Shown: positions 9,111 through 16,114 of the stretch, one piece after another | How positions within the stretch are numbered: position 1 is the stretch's first letter | Layout: each line of letters opens with the position of its first letter | Assembly (NCBI GenBank): GCA_900109895.1 | Contig: FOBR01000015.1 | Coordinates: 79,159-143,158, forward strand | DNA from: a bacterium A37T11 | GTDB lineage: Bacteria > Bacteroidota > Bacteroidia > Sphingobacteriales > Sphingobacteriaceae | Length of the DNA stretch: 64,000 nucleotides | Direction of reading: 5' to 3' | The notes under the pieces: model-generated | Told to the model about the DNA's origin: nothing | Databases searched by the model: none | Seen by the model: the letters and a program-made list of their open reading frames with translations, nothing else | Position numbers and translations under genes: made by a program

Positions 9111-10463
9111 ATGGAAACAAATTCAATTAAAAGAACCACACCATTTATTGTGTTGTTCATTTTAGCTTTCGCAGCTATGTTTGTCAAGCCGGAAGCTCTT
9201 TTTGATGGCAGCAAAGCCTATAATGGGGCCGACATTGCCTGGGTACTTGCTAGTGCAGCCCTGGTTTTTCTTATGACACCGGGATTAGCCTTCTTTTATG
9301 GTGGAATGGTAAATAAGAAAAATGTGCTTTCAACCATGATGAAAAGCGTAGTAGCGGCTGGAGTTGTGAGTGTATTATGGGTAGTTGTAGGATTTAGTTT
9401 GTGCTTTGGCACATCAATAGGTGGATTCATTGGAGATCCTACTACATTTATGTTTTTTAAAGGAGTAATGTCTGGCCAACCCTGGCCAGGAGGTCCCACT
9501 ATTCCCCTTTCTTTGTTTTCCCTATTTCAATTAATGTTTGCTATTATTACTCCGGGTTTAGTAGTAGGAGCCGTTGCAGAACGTATCCGTTTTACTTCCT
9601 ACATCCTGTTCATTGTTTTGTTCAGCCTGTTTGTTTATGCACCACTGGCACACTGGAGCTGGCATCCGGATGGATTTTTGGCCAAGATGGGTGTACTTGA
9701 TTTTGCAGGGGGCACCGTTGTCCACATCTCTGCCGGTTGTGCCGCATTGGCCGGAGCACTGGTATTAAAACGCCGCAAGTCGCACATTGAGCACAAAGAA
9801 ATTCCACCTGCCAATATCCCTTATGTACTTATTGGTACCGGACTACTGTGGTTTGGCTGGTTTGGATTCAATGCCGGCTCAGCCCTTTCGGCAGGCGACC
9901 TGGCCGTATCTGCTTTTGGAACCACCAATACAGCAGCAGGTGCAGCAGGGCTTTCATGGATGTTTTTTGATGTCATTAAAGGCAAGAAACCCTCCGTCCT
10001 CGGCTTTTGTATCGGAGCTGTCGTAGGTTTGGTTGCTATCACACCAGCCGCTGGGTTTGTAGCCATCCCTCAGAGTATTTTTATTGGAGCCATCGCAGCC
10101 CTTATCTCTAACCTGGTCGTACAGTGGAAATCAAAAACCGCATTAGATGATACCTTAGACGTATTCCCTTGCCATGGCGTGGGCGGTATGGTGGGCATGC
10201 TGCTTACAGGCATCTTTGCTACCAAATCGGTCAATGGCATCGGCAATGACGGATGGTTTTATGGCAACCCTGAGTTTTTCTTTACCCAACTCAAAGGCAT
10301 GCTCATCGTAGTGGTGTTTAGTTTCGTCGTTTCCTTTATCATCTTCAAACTGGTGAATCTGATCCAACCACTTCGCGTTACTCAGGAAGAAGAAGAGGCC
10401 GGACTGGATCTTTCTCAGCACAATGAAAAGTACGGCAGTACCAAATTAGTTACTGAATTGTAA
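9111..10463 (+). CDS. amt: ammonium transporter (Amt/Rh family)
   Basis: A 450-residue integral membrane protein with about 11-12 hydrophobic segments. Amt signatures are visible: ADIAWVLASAALVFLMTPGLAFFYGGMVNKKNVLSTMMKS near the N-terminus (signal for the periplasmic gate region), HWSWHPDGFLAKMGVLDFAGGTVVHISAG (one of the twin pore histidines) and FPCHGVGGMVGMLLTG (the second). It conducts ammonium/ammonia across the inner membrane in trimers, supplying glutamine synthetase and GltBD, both encoded in this window. No glnB/glnK gene follows, unlike the usual amt-glnK pair. Confidence 0.97.
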   Translation: METNSIKRTTPFIVLFILAFAAMFVKPEALFDGSKAYNGADIAWVLASAALVFLMTPGLAFFYGGMVNKKNVLSTMMKSVVAAGVVSVLWVVVGFSLCFGTSIGGFIGDPTTFMFFKGVMSGQPWPGGPTIPLSLFSLFQLMFAIITPGLVVGAVAERIRFTSYILFIVLFSLFVYAPLAHWSWHPDGFLAKMGVLDFAGGTVVHISAGCAALAGALVLKRRKSHIEHKEIPPANIPYVLIGTGLLWFGWFGFNAGSALSAGDLAVSAFGTTNTAAGAAGLSWMFFDVIKGKKPSVLGFCIGAVVGLVAITPAAGFVAIPQSIFIGAIAALISNLVVQWKSKTALDDTLDVFPCHGVGGMVGMLLTGIFATKSVNGIGNDGWFYGNPEFFFTQLKGMLIVVVFSFVVSFIIFKLVNLIQPLRVTQEEEEAGLDLSQHNEKYGSTKLVTEL

Positions 10464-10496
10464 ATTAGGATAAATTAACGATTAGAAATTTATAAT

Positions 10497-10540
10497 AAAA
10501 GGTGCCTACTCATGCAGAGACAGGCACCTTTTATTTTTTT
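10497..10540 (+). terminator. Rho-independent terminator after amt
   Basis: The inverted repeat AAAAGGTGCCT ... AGGCACCTTTT around a loop of about 14 nt is followed by a T-rich tract. It separates the amt transcript from the aromatic operon promoter starting at 10551. Confidence 0.85.
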
Positions 10541-10550
10541 TTCACTTTTT

Positions 10551-10581
10551 TTTGTAATTATCATTTTGAGTCGTACATTTG
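10551..10581 (+). promoter_or_regulatory. promoter of the aromatic amino acid operon
   Basis: TTTG (10551-10554), exactly 19 bp, then TACATTTG (10574-10581): a full match to the Bacteroidota sigma consensus. Transcription should start near 10585-10589, about 12 nt before the leader-peptide ATG at 10600. Confidence 0.8.
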
Positions 10582-10599
10582 GCCCATCAAACAGAAACA

Positions 10600-10665
10600 A
10601 TGAGATTACAAAGTGCATATTGGTTTTTCGGATTCTTTTACTTTAGCAGTAAGAGCCGGGATTGA
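10600..10665 (+). CDS. aromatic-rich leader peptide (pheL-like) of the pheA operon attenuator
   Basis: A 21-codon reading frame, ATG at 10600 to TGA at 10663-10665, encodes MRLQSAYWFFGFFYFSSKSRD. Codons 7-15 include five Phe, two Tyr and one Trp in nine positions, comparable to E. coli PheL (a known leader with seven Phe in 15 residues). It lies between a perfect promoter and a strong terminator directly upstream of prephenate dehydratase. Ribosome stalling when charged aromatic tRNAs are scarce would leave codons 18-21 exposed, and those codons form the antiterminator strand. Its function is inferred from arrangement, not from homology. Confidence 0.82.
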   Translation: MRLQSAYWFFGFFYFSSKSRD

Positions 10666-10734
10666 TATGTATATATAAGATAAAAATTATAGAAAACAGA
10701 AAAGTCCCGGCTCACCAGCCGGGACTTTTTTTTT
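10653..10734 (+). promoter_or_regulatory. transcription attenuator: mutually exclusive antiterminator and terminator
   Basis: Segment 1 (10653-10663, GAGCCGGGATT) can pair with segment 2 (10703-10713) over 11 bp including one G-U. Segment 2 (10701-10712) also pairs perfectly over 12 bp with segment 3 (10717-10728) around the loop CACC, followed by nine Ts to 10734: a strong intrinsic terminator. Segment 1 overlaps the last codons and stop of the leader peptide. A ribosome that completes the peptide masks segment 1 and lets the terminator form. A ribosome stalled on the Phe/Tyr/Trp codons leaves segment 1 free, so segments 1 and 2 pair and transcription continues into pheA. The pheA ATG is 10 nt after the T-tract. 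Confidence 0.83.
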
Positions 10735-10744
10735 GATCATACAC

Positions 10745-11572
10745 ATGAGTAATAAACGTATAGCCATCCAGGGAATAAAGGCCTCCTTTCACGAAGAAGC
10801 CGCCTTTAAATATTTCGGAAAAGAAATAGATACAATTGAGTGTGACACCTTTAAAGGTACCTGTGATGCGCTCAGGGAAGGCAGTGCAGACTTTACGGTC
10901 ATGGCTATTGAAAATTCCATTGCGGGAAGCATCCTGCCCAACTACAATCTGCTTCGGGACTATCGCTTTCATATTATCGGAGAAGTATATCTGCACATCC
11001 AGATGAATTTGCTGGCCCTCCCAGGCGTATCGTTCAAAGACCTGCGCGTCGTAGAATCACATCCCATCGCACTGAGACAAGTCACCGATTTTCTGGAAGA
11101 TTTTCCGCACCTCCAAATTATCGAGGGAACTGATACCGCCGCTAGCGCCAAACGCATCAAAGACGAGCAATTACGTGATACTGCTGCTGTAGCCAATACC
11201 CTTGCCGCCGAAACTTACGGGCTCCACATTCTGGAGCGGCGCATTGAAAGTAACAAAAAGAATTACACCCGTTTCCTCATTTTAAATGATAAAGATGTGC
11301 AAATAGAAAAAGCCAACAAAGCATCCCTTTCTTTCCAGACCGGAAACCAGGTAGGTGCCTTATATAAAGTATTGCAATGTTTTGCTGAGCAAGGGGTCAA
11401 CCTCAGTAAAATCCAGTCGATGCCCTTATTGGGACGGAGAAATGAATATGACTTTTATGTCGACGTGGAATGGAAAAAACAATCCGATTACGACGCCGCC
11501 ATCCGGAAAGCCCTCAAGTATACCGTCAATTTCACCATTATGGGAGAGTATCAAAAAAATGATAAAGTGTAG
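10745..11572 (+). CDS. pheA: prephenate dehydratase
   Basis: A 275-residue monofunctional prephenate dehydratase that converts prephenate to phenylpyruvate for phenylalanine synthesis. The catalytic domain shows IENSIAGS at 56-63 and the essential TRF motif at 175-177. An ACT regulatory domain follows (GALYKVL at 204-210, NLSKIQSMP to 227). The classical Phe-binding ESRP motif reads QSMP, so feedback inhibition may differ from the E. coli enzyme. ATG 10745 is preferred over an in-frame TTG at 10733, which lies in the terminator T-tract. It is first in the aromatic operon, directly under attenuator control. Confidence 0.95.
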   Translation: MSNKRIAIQGIKASFHEEAAFKYFGKEIDTIECDTFKGTCDALREGSADFTVMAIENSIAGSILPNYNLLRDYRFHIIGEVYLHIQMNLLALPGVSFKDLRVVESHPIALRQVTDFLEDFPHLQIIEGTDTAASAKRIKDEQLRDTAAVANTLAAETYGLHILERRIESNKKNYTRFLILNDKDVQIEKANKASLSFQTGNQVGALYKVLQCFAEQGVNLSKIQSMPLLGRRNEYDFYVDVEWKKQSDYDAAIRKALKYTVNFTIMGEYQKNDKV

Positions 11573-11610
11573 GATAAGCATGAAAAACCGAATTACATTA
11601 TTCATAAATA

Positions 11611-11638
11611 TTAAATCTTAAATCTTAAATCTTAAATC
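11611..11638 (+). repeat. four tandem copies of TTAAATC in the pheA-DAHP synthase gap
   Basis: Four exact 7-bp copies (11611-11638) fill much of the 76-bp gap before the DAHP synthase start. This resembles simple-sequence spacers elsewhere in the window (60570-60615, 14107-14155). No regulatory role is evident. Confidence 0.8.
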
Positions 11639-11648
11639 GTAAATAAAT

Positions 11649-12755
11649 ATGAAATTAAATCTAGACATTCTGCCGTTGAGTTCATGGTTGAACACCGGCA
11701 AAGAACCGTTGGTTATTTCTGGTCCTTGCAGTGCAGAGACTGAAGAGCAAACCTTGAGTACTGCACATTTATTAGCTGCCACGGGTAAAGTTTCCGTACT
11801 GAGAGCCGGCATTTGGAAACCCCGTACCCGCCCGGGCGAATTTGAAGGGATTGGCAGCATCGGGCTGCAATGGTTAAAACGTGCTAAAGAAGAAACCGGT
11901 TTGCTCACCGCGGTAGAGGTAGCCACCGCCAAACACGTGGAAGAAGCTCTTGCCGCCGGCGTGGATATCCTGTGGATCGGTGCCCGCTCTACCGCCAACC
12001 CTTTCACCGTACAAGAAATTGCCGATGCCCTAAAAGGTGTAGATGTTCCCGTATTGATCAAAAACCCGGTCAATCCGGACTTATCCCTATGGATCGGCGC
12101 CTTGGAAAGAGTTAACCGGGCAGGTATCAAAAAACTGGCCGCTATTCACAGGGGCTTTTCATCTTATGAAAAAACAGCCTTCCGCAATGAACCCATGTGG
12201 GACCTGGCCATCCAACTAAAAACCATTGCACCAGACCTACCCATTCTTAACGATCCAAGCCATATATGCGGCAACCGGGAGCTCATCCCCTACGTCATGC
12301 AAAAAGCCGTAGACCTGGACATGCAGGGATTCATCATTGAGTCACATATTGACCCATCTGTAGCCTGGACCGATGCCAAACAACAGGTTACCCCTGCTGC
12401 ACTGGCAGAACTTATTGATCACCTCAACTTACGCCATGCCGATTCAAATGATCCCGTATTTGAAGACAAATTAGCCCATTTGCGTAAAGAAATCGATAAA
12501 CTGGACGATCAGGTCATCAAGATCGTGGCAGACCGGATGAAAATTGTGGAAAAGATTGGTGAGTACAAACGTGAAAATGGCGTAACCATTTTGCAGGTGA
12601 ACCGATGGGATGAAATTATTCAAAAACGCCAAAACCTGGCAAAGGCCTTGAACCTTGATCTTGATTTTACCGTAAAATTAATGGAGCTCATCCACAATGA
12701 GTCTATCCGCAAACAGAATGTGATCATGAACGATAAACCTGTACAGGAAGTTTGA
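11649..12755 (+). CDS. bifunctional DAHP synthase / chorismate mutase
   Basis: A 368-residue fusion. Residues 1 to about 260 are a class I-beta DAHP synthase (GPCSAE, RAGIWKPRTRPGEFEG, WIGARSTANPF, LIKNPVNPD, DPSHICG), which condenses phosphoenolpyruvate and erythrose 4-phosphate at the entry to the shikimate pathway. Residues about 275-355 are an AroQ-type chorismate mutase (LRKEIDKLDDQVIKIVADRMKIVEKIGEYKR, then NRWDEIIQKR). The mutase is at the C-terminus, as in other Bacteroidota such as Porphyromonas, opposite to the Bacillus order. Joining pathway entry with the prephenate branch suits its place after pheA. Its stop codon overlaps the aroA start by one base. Confidence 0.95.
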   Translation: MKLNLDILPLSSWLNTGKEPLVISGPCSAETEEQTLSTAHLLAATGKVSVLRAGIWKPRTRPGEFEGIGSIGLQWLKRAKEETGLLTAVEVATAKHVEEALAAGVDILWIGARSTANPFTVQEIADALKGVDVPVLIKNPVNPDLSLWIGALERVNRAGIKKLAAIHRGFSSYEKTAFRNEPMWDLAIQLKTIAPDLPILNDPSHICGNRELIPYVMQKAVDLDMQGFIIESHIDPSVAWTDAKQQVTPAALAELIDHLNLRHADSNDPVFEDKLAHLRKEIDKLDDQVIKIVADRMKIVEKIGEYKRENGVTILQVNRWDEIIQKRQNLAKALNLDLDFTVKLMELIHNESIRKQNVIMNDKPVQEV

Positions 12756-14026
12756 TGGAAACCGAGCGGCAAATACGAATTTCGAGATCCTTTGGTCCAC
12801 TATCCGGAAGTGTACAACTAACCGGCTCCAAAAGCGAGAGCAATCGTGCTCTGGTTATGGCAGCGCTTTCCGGCGGGCAGGTGTCTATTGAAAACCTGGG
12901 CAATGCTGCAGACACTATAGTTATGCAACAAGCCTTGACAGCAACCTTGCAACAGGGGCCCGGTCCATTCATCATTGACATTGGCCCGGCTGGCACAGCT
13001 ATGCGTTTTCTAAGTGCCTATCTCCCTTTTGTACCAGGCAAAGAATTTATACTAACCGGAACCGCCCGCATGCGCCAACGACCTATCCGCATCCTTACAG
13101 AAGCACTTCAGGAGCTGGGCGCCCATATTCAATATACGCATCAAGAAGGTTATCCGCCGCTACAAATTAAGGGCGGCTTCCGTCAATTGACCAAAAGCAT
13201 CCTGATAGAAGGCAATGTCAGCAGCCAATACCTTTCAGCTTTGCTGCTTATTGCGGCTTTTTTACCGGAAGGTTTAACCTTACAAATATTTAACGAACTG
13301 ACTTCTAAGCCCTATATAGAAATGACCTTACGCATGTTAGCACAGGCAGGCATTTCCTATCAATGGCAAGACAATTCCATCAGTATTCCACACCAGACGA
13401 TAGCGCCTTGCACCATTCAAATAGAACCTGACTGGAGCGCGGCATCTTATTGGTATGCTATGCTGGTGCTATCTGCACCGGGCAGCCAGCTATTTCTTCC
13501 CGGCCTTCAACAAAATAGTTTACAAGGAGACAAGGCCATTGCCGAAATCATGAGTCATTTTGGTATAAGCACTTCATTTGTTGCTGACGGGGTTAGGTTA
13601 TCAAATAATGGCCAGCAGAGCGATAAAAAACTCTTTGATTTTAAATCGTGTCCTGATCTGGCCCAAACGGTGATCGTGTGTTGTGCGGCCTTAGGAAGAG
13701 ACGCCACCTTTACCGGTCTGGAAACGCTTAAAATTAAGGAAACAGACCGCATTAAGGCCTTGCAAACAGAAATGGCAAAATTTGGGGTGAAGTTTTTTGA
13801 AGAAAAACACCAGGTATATCGGCTTGATTGCAGCCAACGCTACGCACCCGCCTCCCTGCTCATCCACACCTACGAAGATCACCGTATGGCCATGGCATTT
13901 GCGCCGTTGGCATTAGTCTTTCCTGAAATACAGATCGCTGATCCTGAGGTGGTCAATAAATCCTATCCTGACTTTTGGCGAGATCTGGAAAACAAAGGAT
14001 TTAAAACAAATGCCATTCTTGCATAA
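12755..14026 (+). CDS. aroA: 3-phosphoshikimate 1-carboxyvinyltransferase (EPSP synthase)
   Basis: A 423-residue EPSP synthase that transfers enolpyruvyl from PEP to shikimate 3-phosphate. Visible signatures: SKSESNRALVMAAL (26-38; substrate-binding Lys and Arg), GTAMRFLSAYL, NVSSQYLSALLL, EPDWSAASYW, ETDRIKALQTEM and YEDHRMAMAFAPLAL. The ATG at 12755 overlaps the upstream stop (TGATG), indicating translational coupling; an in-frame TTG three bases earlier is less likely. The second glycine of the N-terminal motif usually seen as LPGSKS is retained as LTGSKS. Confidence 0.96.
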   Translation: METERQIRISRSFGPLSGSVQLTGSKSESNRALVMAALSGGQVSIENLGNAADTIVMQQALTATLQQGPGPFIIDIGPAGTAMRFLSAYLPFVPGKEFILTGTARMRQRPIRILTEALQELGAHIQYTHQEGYPPLQIKGGFRQLTKSILIEGNVSSQYLSALLLIAAFLPEGLTLQIFNELTSKPYIEMTLRMLAQAGISYQWQDNSISIPHQTIAPCTIQIEPDWSAASYWYAMLVLSAPGSQLFLPGLQQNSLQGDKAIAEIMSHFGISTSFVADGVRLSNNGQQSDKKLFDFKSCPDLAQTVIVCCAALGRDATFTGLETLKIKETDRIKALQTEMAKFGVKFFEEKHQVYRLDCSQRYAPASLLIHTYEDHRMAMAFAPLALVFPEIQIADPEVVNKSYPDFWRDLENKGFKTNAILA

Positions 14027-14030
14027 AAAA

Positions 14031-14078
14031 ATTCTGTTTAACGGATAAAAACAATATTTTTGAAGCCCGTTACAGAAT
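14031..14078 (+). terminator. possible intercistronic hairpin between aroA and aroC
   Basis: ATTCTGT (14031-14037) pairs with ACAGAAT (14072-14078), and inner AACGG pairs with CCGTT, followed by a T-rich stretch. It could be a partial terminator or an mRNA-stabilising hairpin inside the aromatic operon. The following 75 bp contain imperfect copies of ACATATAACTTA before aroC. Confidence 0.4.
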
Positions 14079-14157
14079 ATTTTACTTTTTTAATCCATAC
14101 GTATAACTTACAACATATAACTTATTACGTAAAACTTATAACATATAACTTAGTTTA

Positions 14158-15255
14158 ATGGCTGGTAATTCATTTGGGCAAATTTTCAGAATCACAACTT
14201 TTGGTGAATCACATGGGGAGGCAATAGGTGTCATTATTGACGGTTGCCCACCGCAATTGCCGGTTGAATTGGAATTTATCCAGGCAGAGTTGGATAAACG
14301 TAAGCCCGGACAATCCAGGATTACAACCCAACGGAAAGAAAGTGATACCGTAAAAATCCTTTCGGGAATATTTGAGGGGAAAACTACAGGCACACCCATT
14401 TGTATGCTGATACCAAATGAAGACCAGCGGTCAAAAGATTATTCGCACATTGCCGATAAATACAGGCCTTCGCACGCAGACTATACGTATGAAGTAAAAT
14501 ATGGTATCCGGGATTACCGTGGTGGCGGACGCTCCTCCGCACGTGAAACTGCTGCAAGGGTAGCAGCAGGTGCTATTGCTAAAAGCATTTTAAAATCTCA
14601 TCAAATAGAAATATTTGCGCATGTATCAGGCGTAGGCACTATTAACGCACCTAATCTTGACACAAATGATTTTACGAAACTTACTATTTTAAGAGAAAAT
14701 AATCTGGTTCGTTGCGCGGATCCGGCAACGGCTGCTGAAATGGTGGAATACATTGATCAAATCAGAAAAGCTGGTGATACGGTGGGCGGGCGCATCCACA
14801 CCCTAATTAAAAATGTGCCCGTTGGCTTAGGAGAACCCGTATTTGACAAACTGCACGCCGATTTAGGTAAAGCCATGCTTAGCATTAATGCCGTCCACGG
14901 ATTTGAGTACGGATCGGGGTTTGCAGGCTCCACCATGCTCGGATCAGAACACAATGACCTTTATATAAACCCTAAAGGTGACGCCCACGCACTGAAAACC
15001 CGCAGCAATTTTTCAGGCGGTATTCAGGGAGGAATTTCCAATGGCATGGACATCACCTTTACCACTGCTTTCAAACCCGTAGCCACCATTATGCAAGCCC
15101 AGGAAACCATTAACGTAGCTGGCGAACAAACCGAATTCATGGGAAAAGGACGTCACGACCCTTGTGTAGTACCACGTGCAGTGGCCATTGTAGAAGCCAT
15201 GGCCGCTTTGGTTATTACCGATCACTTGCTTAGAAATAAATTATATAATGTCTGA
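14158..15255 (+). CDS. aroC: chorismate synthase
   Basis: A 365-residue FMN-dependent chorismate synthase, which converts EPSP to chorismate. Family signatures run from the N-terminus: [18 protein letters not shown], the flavin/substrate loop [24 protein letters not shown], then [27 protein letters not shown] and [22 protein letters not shown]. Full length, in the same orientation as aroA with a 131-bp gap, so probably part of the operon though a separate promoter is possible. Its stop overlaps the ROK gene start by 8 bp. Confidence 0.97.
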   Translation: MAGNSFGQIFRITTFGESHGEAIGVIIDGCPPQLPVELEFIQAELDKRKPGQSRITTQRKESDTVKILSGIFEGKTTGTPICMLIPNEDQRSKDYSHIADKYRPSHADYTYEVKYGIRDYRGGGRSSARETAARVAAGAIAKSILKSHQIEIFAHVSGVGTINAPNLDTNDFTKLTILRENNLVRCADPATAAEMVEYIDQIRKAGDTVGGRIHTLIKNVPVGLGEPVFDKLHADLGKAMLSINAVHGFEYGSGFAGSTMLGSEHNDLYINPKGDAHALKTRSNFSGGIQGGISNGMDITFTTAFKPVATIMQAQETINVAGEQTEFMGKGRHDPCVVPRAVAIVEAMAALVITDHLLRNKLYNV

Positions 15256-16114
15256 TAGTATTTATATTCTCGGAGCTGACATCGGAGGCTCACACATCAC
15301 CGTTGGCCTGGTTGAATCCAAAAGCTGGACCATCATTCCTACAACCATTGTCCGCGAGCGTTTAGACTCACAGGCGGAAGCTAAAAGGGTTTTGCAATCC
15401 TGGGCGCAAGCCATCCTAAAAAGTGCAGGATCAACCTTTGATAAAACAAATTTCCGTCTAGGATTAGCAATACCTGGCCCTTTTGACTATTCACATGGAA
15501 TCTCCGGAATCAAGGGTCAAAATAAATACGATCAACTCTTTGGGCTTAATATAAAGCAATTGCTAGCCAAGGAACTCGCTATTCAAACGCATCAACTTTG
15601 TTTTATCAACGATGCTGCTGCATTCCTGCAGGGAGAGGTAATGACCGGCAATGACGCCGGTGGCAAAACAGCCATCGGGATCACTTTAGGCACAGGATTT
15701 GGCAGTGCAGTTTGGAAAGAAGGGCAATTTGCTGAAGATGCAGCACTTTGGTGTGCCCCTTTCCGGTCGGGAATCACAGAGGATTACATTTCATCGTCCA
15801 GTCTTGTCCTTAGATATAACCAAAACAGTCAGCACCACGTAGAAAATGTAAAGGAACTCGTTGACCGGGCCGATAACTCCAATGATATCCGGGATCTATT
15901 TAACGAATTTGGCCAGACCATTGGTGAATTCTTAACGCTGCAATATCATCGCAAACCCTTCGACACGGCCATCATTGGCGGGAGTATTGCCAAAGCATGG
16001 CCTTTGTTTATTGAAGGCATTACCTCAAGGAGCCCCCACATAAATATTCGCCAAAGTATCCTCGGAGAAAAGGCAGCCATTGTCGGTGCGGCCAGTCTTT
16101 TTAAAACATTTTAA
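15248..16114 (+). CDS. ROK family protein (sugar kinase-like)
   Basis: A 288-residue ASKHA-fold protein. The N-terminal phosphate-1 motif [16 protein letters not shown], the central [10 protein letters not shown] and [13 protein letters not shown] (catalytic Asp in ND), and [16 protein letters not shown] are diagnostic of ROK kinases and regulators. The usual ROK zinc-binding CxCGxxGC motif is not present. There is no helix-turn-helix extension, so it is more likely a kinase than a repressor. It overlaps aroC by 8 bp and is probably translated with it; why a sugar kinase follows the aromatic genes is unclear. Substrate unknown. Confidence 0.85.
   Translation: MSDSIYILGADIGGSHITVGLVESKSWTIIPTTIVRERLDSQAEAKRVLQSWAQAILKSAGSTFDKTNFRLGLAIPGPFDYSHGISGIKGQNKYDQLFGLNIKQLLAKELAIQTHQLCFINDAAAFLQGEVMTGNDAGGKTAIGITLGTGFGSAVWKEGQFAEDAALWCAPFRSGITEDYISSSSLVLRYNQNSQHHVENVKELVDRADNSNDIRDLFNEFGQTIGEFLTLQYHRKPFDTAIIGGSIAKAWPLFIEGITSRSPHINIRQSILGEKAAIVGAASLFKTF

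Noticed and set aside
10733..10744. TTG start for pheA at 10733
   Set aside because: The codon lies within the terminator T-tract; ATG 10745 gives the normal N-terminus.
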